This document shows positions 33,877-42,865 of a stretch of 64,000 nt of DNA, piece after piece (position 1 is the first letter of the stretch; every line of letters begins with the position of its first letter). This DNA comes from Bradyrhizobium stylosanthis. GTDB lineage: Bacteria > Pseudomonadota > Alphaproteobacteria > Rhizobiales > Xanthobacteraceae. The notes under the pieces were generated by a model that worked only from the letters and a program-made list of their open reading frames with translations, made no database searches and was not told the DNA's origin. The DNA lies in the NCBI RefSeq assembly GCF_001641335.1, contig NZ_LVEM01000005.1, positions 1 to 64,000 on the forward strand, read 5' to 3'. The translations under genes and the position numbers were made by a program.

Positions 33877-34053
33877 ATGCCACGTGAAAATGATCTCGAA
33901 GGTAAGCCCGACATGGGCGGCAAGCATGGCGGTCAGGCCGGCCAGCCCAAGCCGCCGCCGCGCCCGCACGAAGGCCCGCGCGATGAGGATGTCGTGGCAA
34001 AGCGCCACACCGGTCAAACCGATCGCGCACCACCGCCGACCAAACCCAAATAG
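33877..34053 (+). CDS. Small Pro/Gly/Lys-rich protein, 58 residues
   Basis: It reads MPRENDLEGKPDMGGKHGGQ and continues with PPPRPHEGPRDEDVV to PTKPK. It is hydrophilic and disordered, with no membrane part. There is no clear ribosome-binding site. Its composition differs from shadow frames nearby, so I list it as possible. Function unknown. Confidence 0.45.
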   Translation: MPRENDLEGKPDMGGKHGGQAGQPKPPPRPHEGPRDEDVVAKRHTGQTDRAPPPTKPK

Positions 34054-34149
34054 CGCCTCGTCTGCGCCGCGCTTCACATCGGGAACGGGCGCCTCATTCT
34101 GCCGTTACCTGATCCCGCGGGCGAAGGACACCAAAACGGAGGGTGGCAC

Positions 34150-34272
34150 GTGTTTTGGATTTATTGGGACACAGCCTGGTCGATCATCATCAGCGGCATC
34201 ATGTTCGCCACCATCGTCACGCATCCCGACTCCGAGTTCGTCGAGATCCAGGCGGCGAAGCAGGTGAAATAA
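34150..34272 (+). CDS. Small membrane protein, 40 residues
   Basis: GTG start with an excellent ribosome-binding site (acGGAGGgtggcac). It reads MFWIYWDTAWSIIISGIMFA, giving one membrane helix (about 2-24), then a polar tail with THPDSEFVEIQAAKQVK. Too short for ordinary gene finders. The strong start signal and clean helix make it the best of the three small genes here. Confidence 0.6.
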   Translation: MFWIYWDTAWSIIISGIMFATIVTHPDSEFVEIQAAKQVK

Positions 34273-34300
34273 GCCGGTTCAAGCCTTCGCCTTGAGTCCA

Positions 34301-34437
34301 TAGGGTGGGTTAGCCGCCCACGCCCTCGCGCGTTCGACCGCAACCGGTGCAAGGCGTAACCCACCACGCTCCCGCGAACCTCTTGCGCACATGCCCGGCG
34401 GGCACGGCCCGCGCGAAGCGCGCGCCTTTGCCCGCCC
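34301..34437. repeat. gtagggtgg-type repeat, degenerate copy 4
   Basis: It begins tagggtgggttagccgccca, holds ggcgtaacccacca, and is followed by gcccgcgcgaagcgcgcgcctttgcccgc. It looks like two damaged copies joined. It lies in the convergent gap before the oxidoreductase. Confidence 0.55.
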
Positions 34438-34443
34438 CTCAGG

Positions 34444-36141
34444 TCACTGCACCATTGCCGCCGCGATCTTCTCCGCCGTCATCAGCACCGGGAAGTTGGT
34501 GTTGGCGCATGGCACCACCGGGAAGATCGAGGCGTCGACGACGCGCAAGCCCTGGATGCCCTTGACGCGGCCCTGGTTGTCCACCACCGCCATGGGATCG
34601 TCGGCCCGGCCCATGCGGCACGAGCAGGAGGCGTGCCACACGCCGATGGTCGCCTTGCGCACGAAGGCTTCCAGCGCCTCGTCGTCGTTCATCACCTGGT
34701 CGAAGGTAAACCCTTCGACCACGAAATTGTCGATCAGATAGTGACGCAGCGCCGCCGGCCCATCCATCAGCGTCGCGGCGACCTTGGTCAAAATCCTGTT
34801 CTTGGTGTTGACCACGCCGATCTTGCGGACCTTGTCGGTATAGGCGGCCGGGAACGGCTTGTCCGTCACCTTCTTCACGATGTCGCTCATCTGGATGGCC
34901 GCCATCTTGCGGAAGCCGTCCATCAGGCGCTCGAGATCGCGCCGGTCCGACAAGAGGTTGAACTCGACGATCGGCTCGGCCGTGGGGTCGCGCGCGGCAA
35001 GCTTGACCTGTCCGGTCTCCGAATAGGTCTTGTTGACGAAGGTCAGCAGCGAGCCGATCTGCTCTCCGACCGCATGCCAGGCGGACTTGCTGAGCAGGAC
35101 GACGAACATGTCGCCCTTCGGCACGCCCGCGAGCCCGGACGAATAACGCAGGCCGAGCTGCATGTGGCGCCTGGTGTGCTCGTTCATGCGCGCGCCGCGG
35201 CGGACGAAGGACGACAGTGAGATCGAGGGATGATCCATCAGACGCTGGCCGACGCCCGGCAAGCCCATCAGCACGGGAATGCCCATATCCTTGAGATGGC
35301 CGACCGGGCCGATGCCGGCGCGCAGCAGATGCGCCGGCGAATGGATCGCGCCTGAGGAGAGAATGATCTCGCGCCCGCGGAATTCCTGTTCGCGCCCGTC
35401 GACCAGGGCCTTGACGCCGACGCATTGGGTGCCTTCGAACAGCAGCTCCCGCACCTGCGTGCCGGTGGAGATCGTCAGGTTCGCGCGCTTGCGCGTGTCG
35501 CGGTCGAGATAGCCCATCGCGGCCGAGACGCGCTGCTCCGACTGGTTGGAATGCGTCACCGGGAAATAGCCGTCGATGAACTCGCCGTTCTGGTCCGGCA
35601 CGAATTGATGGCCGGCCTCGTGGAAGGCATCGGCAAACGCCTGCGAATGGCGCGTCCAGTGCTCCCTGGGAATTCTGCGGACCGGAATGCGGCCGTCCTT
35701 GCCGTGATAAGGCCCGTCGAAATCGAGGTCGCGCTCGACCTTCTTGAAGAAGGGCAGCACGTCGTTCCACGTCCATCCCTCGGCGCCGCGCGCGTCCCAC
35801 TCGTCGTAGTCGGTCGGCGCGCCGCGATTGGCCATCTGGCCGTTGATCGACGATCCCCCGCCGAGCACGCGCGCCTGCTCGTATTTGCGCAAGGGCGGAC
35901 GCGCTTCGTTCGGATTGTTGTGGCTGACGACCTGCGTCGTGACCTTGAGCTCGGTCCAGTGGAAGCGCGGATCGAAATAGGCCGTGCCCGGATAGCTGTC
36001 CCTGATCTCGGCGGGCTCGTTGCCGGGTGGCGTGTCCTGGCCGGCTTCGCACAGCAGGATCTTGTTGGCGCTCTTCGCGGAGAGCCGGTGGGCCAGCACG
36101 GACCCGGCCGAGCCGCCGCCCACGATGATGTAGTCGTACAC
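34444..36141 (-). CDS. GMC-family FAD oxidoreductase, choline dehydrogenase-like
   Basis: A 565-residue flavoenzyme. The N-terminal dinucleotide motif is YIIVGGGSAGSVLAHRLS; GMC signature 1 is near RVLGGGSSINGQMANRG and signature 2 near SSGAIHSPAHLLRAGIG. The catalytic His is in WHASCSCRMG and the partner Asn in ANTNFPVLMTAEKIA. The enzyme oxidises an alcohol to an aldehyde. Betaine genes (betB, betI) are not adjacent, so the substrate may not be choline. The GTG start has GAGGAAG upstream. No signal peptide. Confidence 0.88.
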   Translation of the reverse strand: MYDYIIVGGGSAGSVLAHRLSAKSANKILLCEAGQDTPPGNEPAEIRDSYPGTAYFDPRFHWTELKVTTQVVSHNNPNEARPPLRKYEQARVLGGGSSINGQMANRGAPTDYDEWDARGAEGWTWNDVLPFFKKVERDLDFDGPYHGKDGRIPVRRIPREHWTRHSQAFADAFHEAGHQFVPDQNGEFIDGYFPVTHSNQSEQRVSAAMGYLDRDTRKRANLTISTGTQVRELLFEGTQCVGVKALVDGREQEFRGREIILSSGAIHSPAHLLRAGIGPVGHLKDMGIPVLMGLPGVGQRLMDHPSISLSSFVRRGARMNEHTRRHMQLGLRYSSGLAGVPKGDMFVVLLSKSAWHAVGEQIGSLLTFVNKTYSETGQVKLAARDPTAEPIVEFNLLSDRRDLERLMDGFRKMAAIQMSDIVKKVTDKPFPAAYTDKVRKIGVVNTKNRILTKVAATLMDGPAALRHYLIDNFVVEGFTFDQVMNDDEALEAFVRKATIGVWHASCSCRMGRADDPMAVVDNQGRVKGIQGLRVVDASIFPVVPCANTNFPVLMTAEKIAAAMVQ

Positions 36142-36300
36142 GATTGCGCTTCCTCTTGTTCTTGCCGGAGGAAGGTAGCGTGCTTCTATTTCCAGGTCAC
36201 CTCACCGCTTTCGCAATGCCCGCCTGCGCACGGCGTTCGCCTGCGCGGGAGGGGGCAATCGACGGCCATTGCAATCGTCGCCCTGCCCGAAGACCAGCCC

Positions 36301-36561
36301 CTATTGCAGGACTTTCGGCATCACCACGACGACATCGATCTGCTTGCCCAATACCCGCGATGCGAGCGCGGCGATCAGAGGCGAGTAGCCGTCCTCGATG
36401 TCGGAGGCGACATCCTCGTTCCGGGCGAAGGCGTAGAGCATCGTGCCCTCGATCTCGTCGAAGCGGATGCCTGCGAAGACGCGATCGAAGGTCTCGGCAC
36501 CGACGATGCCTGCCGTCAGCGCCTGTATGGCGTGGTCCTGGATGCGTGTGAGCTTCATCAT
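36301..36561 (-). CDS. Hypothetical protein, 86 residues
   Basis: No family recognised. It opens MMKLTRIQDHAIQALTAGIVG and ends with a hydrophobic strand (KQIDVVVVMPKVLQ). It has no signal or membrane helix, and a mixed alpha/beta pattern. The frame is compact and lies between two same-strand genes with short gaps. Function unknown. Confidence 0.6.
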   Translation of the reverse strand: MMKLTRIQDHAIQALTAGIVGAETFDRVFAGIRFDEIEGTMLYAFARNEDVASDIEDGYSPLIAALASRVLGKQIDVVVVMPKVLQ

Positions 36562-36613
36562 GCCGATGAGATATGGGACCTCCGCACGATTGCAAGGCGC
36601 GGAGGAAAAAGTC

Positions 36614-39277
36614 TCAGGCCGCTTCCGCCTGCTTCGACAGCAGTTGCTTCAGCTTCGCCGCCGGCACGGCCGGGCTGAACAGCCAGCCCTGCATCTGGCT
36701 GCATCCGAGCTGGCGCAGCACCTCGCGCTGGGCCTCGGTCTCGACGCCTTCCGCCGTCGTCGCCATGTGGCGGGCGGCGGCCATGTGGACCACGGCCTGC
36801 ACGATCGGCGAGGAATCCTCGGACTGGCCGATGTCGCTGATGAAGCTGCGGTCGATCTTGATCTTGTCGAACGGGAAGCGGTGCAGATAGCTCAGCGAGG
36901 AATAGCCGGTGCCGAAATCGTCGAGCGCGATGCGCACGCCGAGCTCGCGCAGCTGCTGCAGGATCGTCAGCGCCTCCTCGTCGTCGCGGATCAGGACGGT
37001 CTCGGTGACCTCGAGCTCGAGCCGGCCGGGCACGAGGCCCGATTCCGCAAGCGCGGCGGCGACCTTCAGCGCCAGCGACCGCGACCGGAATTGCACCGGC
37101 GAGACGTTGACGGCCACATGGATGTTGCCGGGCCAGCTCGCGGCCTCGTGGCAGGCCTGCTTCAGCACCCATTCCCCGATCTCGCCGATCAGGCCGGTGT
37201 CTTCCGCGACCGGGATGAAATCCGCCGGCGAGACCATGCCGCGCTCGGGATGGCGCCAGCGCAGCAGCGCCTCGCAGCCGGTGACGACGTCGGCGGCGAG
37301 GTCGACCAGCGGCTGGTAGTGCACCTCGAATTCGCCGCGGGCGAGCGCCTGCCGCAGATCAAGCTCGAGCTGGCGGCGCTGCCGCGCCTTGGCATCGTAT
37401 TCGGGCGCGAAGATGCGGAAGGTGCCGCGGCCCTCGGACTTGGCGGCATACATCGCGAGATCGGCGCGCTTGAGCAGGTCGTCGAGGTTGTCGCCATGGT
37501 CCGGCGCGATCGCGATGCCGATGCTGGCGTCGGTCAGGACCTCCTGGCCCATGCAGTCCACGGGCGCGCGCAGCGCATTGAGGATCGTGTCCGCCAGCGC
37601 CGTCAACGCGGCCTGGTCGCTCGTGCCGGCTTTCACGATGGCGAATTCGTCGCCGCCGAGCCGCGCCACAAGATCGTTGCCGCTGACGCAGGCGCGCAGA
37701 CGGTTCGCGACCTGGCGCAGCAGCTCGTCGCCGACCTCGTGTCCCAGCGAATCGTTGACGCCCTTGAACTCGTCGACGTCGATATAGAGGATCGCAAACG
37801 GCTTGCCCTGCGCGAGCTCGGCGACCCGGCGCTCCAGATGGCCGCGCATCAGCACGCGGTTGGGCAAATCGGTCAGCGCGTCGTAATGCGCCATGTGCGC
37901 GATACGTTCGTCGGCGCGGATGCGCTCGGTGACGTCGTCATGGGTGGCGAGCCAGCCGCCGGCGGCACCGGGCTGGTTCTTGATCTCGATCAGGCGGCCG
38001 TCGGCGGTTTCGACGATCGCGCTCTGGGTAAGGCCGACACTGCTCAGGATGCCGTCGCAATAGGAATCGACGTCGCCCTCGAACGAGCCGGTGTCGTGGC
38101 GGTGCTGGATCACATCGCGGAAATAGGCGCCGGGCTTCACGACTCCCGCGGAGAGGCCATACATCTCGACGTAGCGGCGATTGCAGACGATGAGCCGCTC
38201 GTCCTGATCGAACATCAGGAGGCCCTGCGTCATCGTGTTCATCGCGGTGTCGAGCCGCTGCTTCTCGACCGAGAGGCGGTGCGTCATCTGGCGGAAGATC
38301 AGGAACAGCGTCAGCACCAGGAGGCCGATCGACGTCACGGCGACGGTGACGAAGAATTTCGTTTGCGTGCGCCAGGTCGCGAGCGTGGCGTCCAGCGACT
38401 TGGTCGCGACCACGACCAGCGGCTCTCCGGTCAGCATGCGCGAGGCGATGATGCGGTCCTTGCCGTCGATCGGGCTTGCGATCTGCGTCGTGACGAAGGT
38501 GCGCTGGAACACGGCCATCTGCTCGGGCGAGCCGGTCCGGAAATTCTGCCCGATCATCGCCGTGACATGCGGAAAGCGCGCCAGGAGCTGGCCGTTCTGG
38601 TGGTGCATCGCGATCGAGGATTCCTCGCCGAGCCCGCTCGAGGCGAAGAAGGATTCGAGTTGGGCCGGCGCGATCGCGCGCGAGACGACGCCGAGGAATT
38701 CGCCGCGCGGGCCGGAGACGCGCCGCGCGAACACGATGGCAAAGCCGTCACCGAACCGGCCGGGCACGACCTCGACCTCTTCCTGCGAAGCCGGATCGTT
38801 CTTGAGGCGGTTGAAATAGCCGCGGTCGGCGACCGAGATGTCGGCGACCGGCCAGCGCCGCGACGAATTGATCAGGGTGCCGTTGGCATCGAACACGTTG
38901 GCGCCGGCAACGTCGGACCAGCCGCTGGCCTTGTTGCGCAGCACCTCGTGCATGGCGAGCGTGCCCATCTCGCTGCGGAACACATCCGCGGAGGCGATGC
39001 CGTGGCCTTCGAGTTCCGCGATGATGCTCTTCTGCAGCACCGCGAAATCCTCGAACTCGCGGTCGAAATGGCGGGCGAGCAGCCGCACCGAATTTTCCAG
39101 GCTGTCGCGGCCGCTCTCGATCGCGTTCTGGCGGAAGCGGTCGACGGTGAGTCCGGTGCCGATGGCGGTCGCGGCCATCAGCACGAAGCCGCCGACGATC
39201 AGCCATGTCAGCGGCGCGCCGCGCCAGCGGCGCAGCAGCGCGCGCATCCGCGCGGTCCATCGGATCGATGTGCCCAT
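36614..39277 (-). CDS. Cache-PAS-GGDEF-EAL protein (c-di-GMP turnover)
   Basis: An 887-residue membrane protein. TM helices at about 19-40 and 312-332 flank a Cache-like periplasmic sensor, followed by a PAS domain (about 345-450), GGDEF (about 460-620) and EAL (about 630-880). The cyclase site is intact (ARLGGDEFAIV, DVDEFKGVND), but the RxxD inhibitory site is absent (SGND). The phosphodiesterase residues are present: CEALLRW, NVSPVQF, LEVTETV, LDDFGTGYSSL, KIDRSF and EGVETEAQ. Both activities are possible, and one may prevail depending on the signal. It may control the PilZ protein and motility. Confidence 0.9.
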   Translation of the reverse strand: MGTSIRWTARMRALLRRWRGAPLTWLIVGGFVLMAATAIGTGLTVDRFRQNAIESGRDSLENSVRLLARHFDREFEDFAVLQKSIIAELEGHGIASADVFRSEMGTLAMHEVLRNKASGWSDVAGANVFDANGTLINSSRRWPVADISVADRGYFNRLKNDPASQEEVEVVPGRFGDGFAIVFARRVSGPRGEFLGVVSRAIAPAQLESFFASSGLGEESSIAMHHQNGQLLARFPHVTAMIGQNFRTGSPEQMAVFQRTFVTTQIASPIDGKDRIIASRMLTGEPLVVVATKSLDATLATWRTQTKFFVTVAVTSIGLLVLTLFLIFRQMTHRLSVEKQRLDTAMNTMTQGLLMFDQDERLIVCNRRYVEMYGLSAGVVKPGAYFRDVIQHRHDTGSFEGDVDSYCDGILSSVGLTQSAIVETADGRLIEIKNQPGAAGGWLATHDDVTERIRADERIAHMAHYDALTDLPNRVLMRGHLERRVAELAQGKPFAILYIDVDEFKGVNDSLGHEVGDELLRQVANRLRACVSGNDLVARLGGDEFAIVKAGTSDQAALTALADTILNALRAPVDCMGQEVLTDASIGIAIAPDHGDNLDDLLKRADLAMYAAKSEGRGTFRIFAPEYDAKARQRRQLELDLRQALARGEFEVHYQPLVDLAADVVTGCEALLRWRHPERGMVSPADFIPVAEDTGLIGEIGEWVLKQACHEAASWPGNIHVAVNVSPVQFRSRSLALKVAAALAESGLVPGRLELEVTETVLIRDDEEALTILQQLRELGVRIALDDFGTGYSSLSYLHRFPFDKIKIDRSFISDIGQSEDSSPIVQAVVHMAAARHMATTAEGVETEAQREVLRQLGCSQMQGWLFSPAVPAAKLKQLLSKQAEAA

Positions 39278-39403
39278 CCAGCCCTCCCGTGGGATGCAAG
39301 ATGCATCAAAACCGACAAGACCCCGTTACCACGAAGGGTTAGGAAAATATGAATCGGAACGGAATCAGTGGGTTGGTTCCGACGGGCGGAACGCGCCGAG
39401 ACC

Positions 39404-39520
39404 GCAGGGTGGGTTAGCCCCGGGCTGCGCGAAGCGCAGTCCCTTGGCGTAACTCACCTCTTCAATCTCCGCGGCGGCAGAAATGGTGGGTAGCGCCAGT
39501 CCCGTAGGCCGGTGTTACGA
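39404..39520. repeat. gtagggtgg-type repeat, degenerate copy 5
   Basis: It starts gcagggtgggttagccccgg, shares gcgcgaagcgcagtcc with copy 3, and its 3' arm is damaged (ggtgggtagcgccagtcccg). It lies in the gap after the 230-residue gene. Confidence 0.55.
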
Positions 39521-39528
39521 GGTGGCAC

Positions 39529-40221
39529 TCATCGCTTGATCTCCCAGTTCAACGCCTGCGCGTTGCTCTTGGCGAACATCTTGGGCACGTCGAACTTGCC
39601 GGTCTGGAGGTCATAGCGGCATTTCCAATCCGCCAATCCCTTCACCGCGACGTTCTTCGGATGCTTGTCCATCTCGCCGGAGAGTGAGATCAGCAGATAG
39701 CGGTTGTTGGGCCAGTCGACGCCGAGCCAGCGATAGCCATCTTCGGTGCCCTTCATCAGGTTGGCCGAGATGTGATAGTCGAGCTTCATGCTCCTGGTGT
39801 CGGGCCGGCTGTGGAAGTAGTCCCAGGCGAGATCGCTGAGCGACTTCTTCGTCGCGTTCACGAAGGCGCCGTTCTCGACATGATAGAGGAACAGGTCCTG
39901 CTCGCCCGAGCCGGTCTTCTGCATGCGCACCAGCCATTGCGAGTCGCTGGTGAAGCGGAAGCCGGCGCCGTAGCCCTGCTCGGGCTTCAGCTCCGTCATC
40001 TGGTCGCCGCGGCGCGCCCAGACCTGCCATTTGACGTCCCAGTCGCCGCCGTCCTTCATGTACTGCTCGAGCTTGGTGGCACCGTCGGGCGAGGTGAAGG
40101 CGAAGTCGGCATCGTCGGTGAGGACGAACCCCGGCGGCGGGCCGGAGGCCGCAAGCGCGGGCGTGGCGAGGAGTGTCAGGGCGAGCGCCAGCCATGGCGC
40201 GGTGCGAAAAGATGCGGTCAT
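39529..40221 (-). CDS. Hypothetical exported protein, 230 residues
   Basis: No family recognised. A signal peptide (WLALALTLLATPALAA) is followed by a soluble, tryptophan-containing beta-rich domain (GDWDVKWQVWARRGDQM, YRWLGVDWPNNRYLLISLSG). It is probably periplasmic. It diverges from the LysM gene across 182 bp and forms its own unit. Function unknown. Confidence 0.7.
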   Translation of the reverse strand: MTASFRTAPWLALALTLLATPALAASGPPPGFVLTDDADFAFTSPDGATKLEQYMKDGGDWDVKWQVWARRGDQMTELKPEQGYGAGFRFTSDSQWLVRMQKTGSGEQDLFLYHVENGAFVNATKKSLSDLAWDYFHSRPDTRSMKLDYHISANLMKGTEDGYRWLGVDWPNNRYLLISLSGEMDKHPKNVAVKGLADWKCRYDLQTGKFDVPKMFAKSNAQALNWEIKR

Positions 40222-40403
40222 GGAAAATCCCTAAAATATAGCCGCGCGGCGGCCTCGCTCATTGGACGCCGAGGGGGCTGCGCGGGTTCATCCGGCACGC
40301 ATGGCAACGATGGGCGATCATCCCTTCGGCCGACTTGCTGCCGTAACCAAATCGGCGCACTTTGCCGCCATCGGCTGATTTGCCAGCAAGGGTTCGACCT
40401 CAG

Positions 40404-41429
40404 ATGATGACCGCAACCAAGGCCCTCATTGCGTTCTGCCTGCTCGCGGTGGTCGGCACCGTCCTTGTGATCGGTCCCACCGAGCTGCGCCGCCTGTTGC
40501 CGGGCGGAGCGGGCACCGAGATCGCCGTCGCCGCCAAGCCTGAAGCCAAGCCCGACGCCAACGCCATGGCGGCCGCGAAGCCCGAGGTGAAGCCTGAGAC
40601 CAAAGCCGAAACGAAGCCGGAGCCGAAGCCTGCGGATCCGAAGCTCGCCGCGACCCAGCCCGAGCCCGCAGCGCCGAAGCCGGCGGAGCCGCTGGCCGAG
40701 ACCCAGAAGCAGGTCACGGCCGCGCTCGCCGATCTGGCGCCGGTCAAGCCGGCGCCGGCGGTGGTGGATGCCGGTCCCAAGTTTGACGTCGCCCGCATCG
40801 ACGATCACGGCGAGGCGGCGGTGATCGCGGGCCGGGCCGTGCCGGGGGCAAAGGTCGAGCTGCTGCGCGACGGTCAGCCGCTCGACACGGTCGTGGCCGA
40901 CGCCTCGGGCCAGTTCGTCATGACGCCGCCGCAGCTTCCCGCCGGCAGCTATGAGCTGACGCTGCGCGCCAAGGCGCCCGACGGCACCGTGCTGCAGTCC
41001 AGCCGCACCATGCCGGTGACCATCGCCGCCGCGGCGCCGCCGCCCCCGCGCCCCGCGCCGGTCGCGAGGCAGGAGGCGAAGCCCGCCGAGAACGACAAAT
41101 CGGATGTCGTGGCGTCCCTGCCTGCGCCACGGCTGGCTTCGGCGCCCGACAGGCCCGCGGCCCGGTCAAAGCCAAGAGCAATGGCGCGGGTGCCTGCGTC
41201 CACGACCGTCGCATCGGCCTCGCCGGCCGACGCGCTCAGCGCAGCGCCGGCCGAGGGGGGCAGCAGCCGCGTGATCTCCCGCGGCGACAGCCTGTGGGCG
41301 CTCAGCCGGCTCGCCTATGGCGACGGCGCCCGCTACGCGGTGATCTTCAACGCGAACCGTGGCAAGATCCACAATCCGAACCTGATCTATCCCGGCCAGA
41401 CATTCGTGTTGCCGCAAAAGGCGCAATGA
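40404..41429 (+). CDS. LysM peptidoglycan-binding protein with Pro/Ala/Lys tether
   Basis: A 341-residue protein with one N-terminal membrane helix (about 6-23), an Ala/Lys/Pro/Glu-rich linker (about 35-120), an Ig-like domain (about 130-210: GEAAVIAGRAVPGAKVELLRD) and a C-terminal LysM (VISRGDSLWALSRLAYGDG to NLIYPGQTFVLP). This design reaches from the inner membrane to peptidoglycan. It may guide cell-wall enzymes. The exact start (40404 or 40407) is unclear. Confidence 0.82.
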   Translation: MMTATKALIAFCLLAVVGTVLVIGPTELRRLLPGGAGTEIAVAAKPEAKPDANAMAAAKPEVKPETKAETKPEPKPADPKLAATQPEPAAPKPAEPLAETQKQVTAALADLAPVKPAPAVVDAGPKFDVARIDDHGEAAVIAGRAVPGAKVELLRDGQPLDTVVADASGQFVMTPPQLPAGSYELTLRAKAPDGTVLQSSRTMPVTIAAAAPPPPRPAPVARQEAKPAENDKSDVVASLPAPRLASAPDRPAARSKPRAMARVPASTTVASASPADALSAAPAEGGSSRVISRGDSLWALSRLAYGDGARYAVIFNANRGKIHNPNLIYPGQTFVLPQKAQ

Positions 41430-41557
41430 CACCGCTTCGGCGCCGCCGGTTTACGTCCGCGACGCTTTGACCTGTCCGATTCCGGAACCTTTGGTTCCTC
41501 TGCGCGTCATCGTAAGTGCGACGCATTGCGCGCTTCGTGCGGGAGGAGGGCCATCAA

Positions 41558-42844
41558 GTGGCCAGATCGGCGGTCATGTCGGGACGCATGGGACTGGCGC
41601 TCGCCGGCGCAACTCTCCTGATTGCGACAGTGTTGCTGCCCGACAGGGCCGAGGCGCAGTTCGGACTGCGCGGCGGTCCGCTCGGCGTTGCCCGTTTCGC
41701 CGTCGGCCACGTGATCGGCATGTCGCGTTTGCGCCATTCCCGCATGGCGGTGCGCGGCGGCCGCTACCGCTCCGCCGCCTTGCGATCGCAGGATCCGCGC
41801 GGCGCCGAACGCGGGCAGGCTTATAACCCCTACGTCATCCGTGCGGCTCTCTCGGCGCAGGCTGCGCTCGCGGGCTGGCGCGGCGGCCGCGCCCCGCAGG
41901 GCTGGTGGCGTCACCCCGACGGCAGCTATGGCTGGGCCGGCCCGGTGTTCTGGCCGTTCGCGCATGACGATCTCGCCAATGCAATCATCTTCGCCGATAC
42001 CACCGGCATCTCGCTGTACGGCTATGGCGACATCTATGCCGCGCTGTTCTCGCCCTATGCCGCGACCGAGCTCGCCGCCTACACCGCGCCGCAAGGCAGG
42101 CGCGCGCGCAAGATCCCGTCGGCGCAGAACATCTGCGATGTCAGCGATCCCGCCGGTTTCCCTGCGGATCTCATTGCCGCCACCGTGCAGCCCAACGAAT
42201 TGCAGCGCGCCGCGCTCGACGAGGTCGTGAGCACTTGGCAGGAGGCTCGCGACAGCATCCGCGCGACCTGCCCGTCAGAGGTGCCTGCGACCGCAGCGGA
42301 GCGCCTCGGCCTGATGCGCGAGCGCCTCGCGGTGATGATCAGGGCGATGGACAATTTCGCGCCGCCGCTCGCGAAATTCGAGGGTCTCCTCGACGACCGC
42401 CAGAAGGTAAAGCTCGACGGGCTGGCCAAGGATCGCCGCGCTGCGCTCGCCGCGGGCCAGAAAAAGGATGCGCAGGCAGCATCGGCCTGCAACGCCGACA
42501 GCGATCCCCGCTATGACGAGAAGCTGCAGCGTCAGTACGAGCAGCTCGTGCAGCAGCAATGGCCCGTTGCCGACATGGCCACGACGCTCCGCCTCGACGA
42601 GACCGCGCGCGCCCGCCTCGATGTGCTCCAGGACACGACGCTCCGCACCATGCAGACGCTGAGCGCTTGCCCGGCCAAGCCCGCCGAGACGCCGCAGGCC
42701 CGCCTCACCGACGTGAAGGCGCGGTTGCAGACGATGCTCCAGGAGGTGAACGGCGTTGCCGATGCGCTCGACGATTTCGAGGCGGATTTGAGCGACGAGC
42801 AGAAGGCCGGCTTCGAGGCGATCGGGCCGAAGCGGGGCGCGTGA
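41558..42844 (+). CDS. Exported protein with LTXXQ/Spy-like regions
   Basis: 428 residues from GTG 41558, chosen because GGGAGGAGGG lies eight bases upstream. A signal peptide (GLALAGATLLIATVLLPDRAEA) comes first. Then comes a Gly/Trp-rich region (GWWRHPDGSYGWAGPVFWPF). Two helical segments follow, about 190-310 and 330-425, each with Cys residues and sequences like LKLDGLAKDRRAAL and ARLDVLQDTTLRTMQTL. They resemble the LTXXQ motif family to which the chaperone Spy belongs. An envelope stress role is possible. It is probably periplasmic. Confidence 0.7.
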   Translation: MARSAVMSGRMGLALAGATLLIATVLLPDRAEAQFGLRGGPLGVARFAVGHVIGMSRLRHSRMAVRGGRYRSAALRSQDPRGAERGQAYNPYVIRAALSAQAALAGWRGGRAPQGWWRHPDGSYGWAGPVFWPFAHDDLANAIIFADTTGISLYGYGDIYAALFSPYAATELAAYTAPQGRRARKIPSAQNICDVSDPAGFPADLIAATVQPNELQRAALDEVVSTWQEARDSIRATCPSEVPATAAERLGLMRERLAVMIRAMDNFAPPLAKFEGLLDDRQKVKLDGLAKDRRAALAAGQKKDAQAASACNADSDPRYDEKLQRQYEQLVQQQWPVADMATTLRLDETARARLDVLQDTTLRTMQTLSACPAKPAETPQARLTDVKARLQTMLQEVNGVADALDDFEADLSDEQKAGFEAIGPKRGA

Positions 42845-42865
42845 CGCCGCCTTCCCTGGACGTCG

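Noticed and set aside
34143..34158. Sigma-54-like promoter (tggcacg-N4-ttgg)
   Set aside because: The essential GC of the -12 element is lost and the sequence overlaps the ribosome-binding site and start of the small gene at 34150.
36443..39352. Plus-strand 969-codon frame
   Set aside because: It is antisense to the GGDEF-EAL gene and shows only shadow composition.
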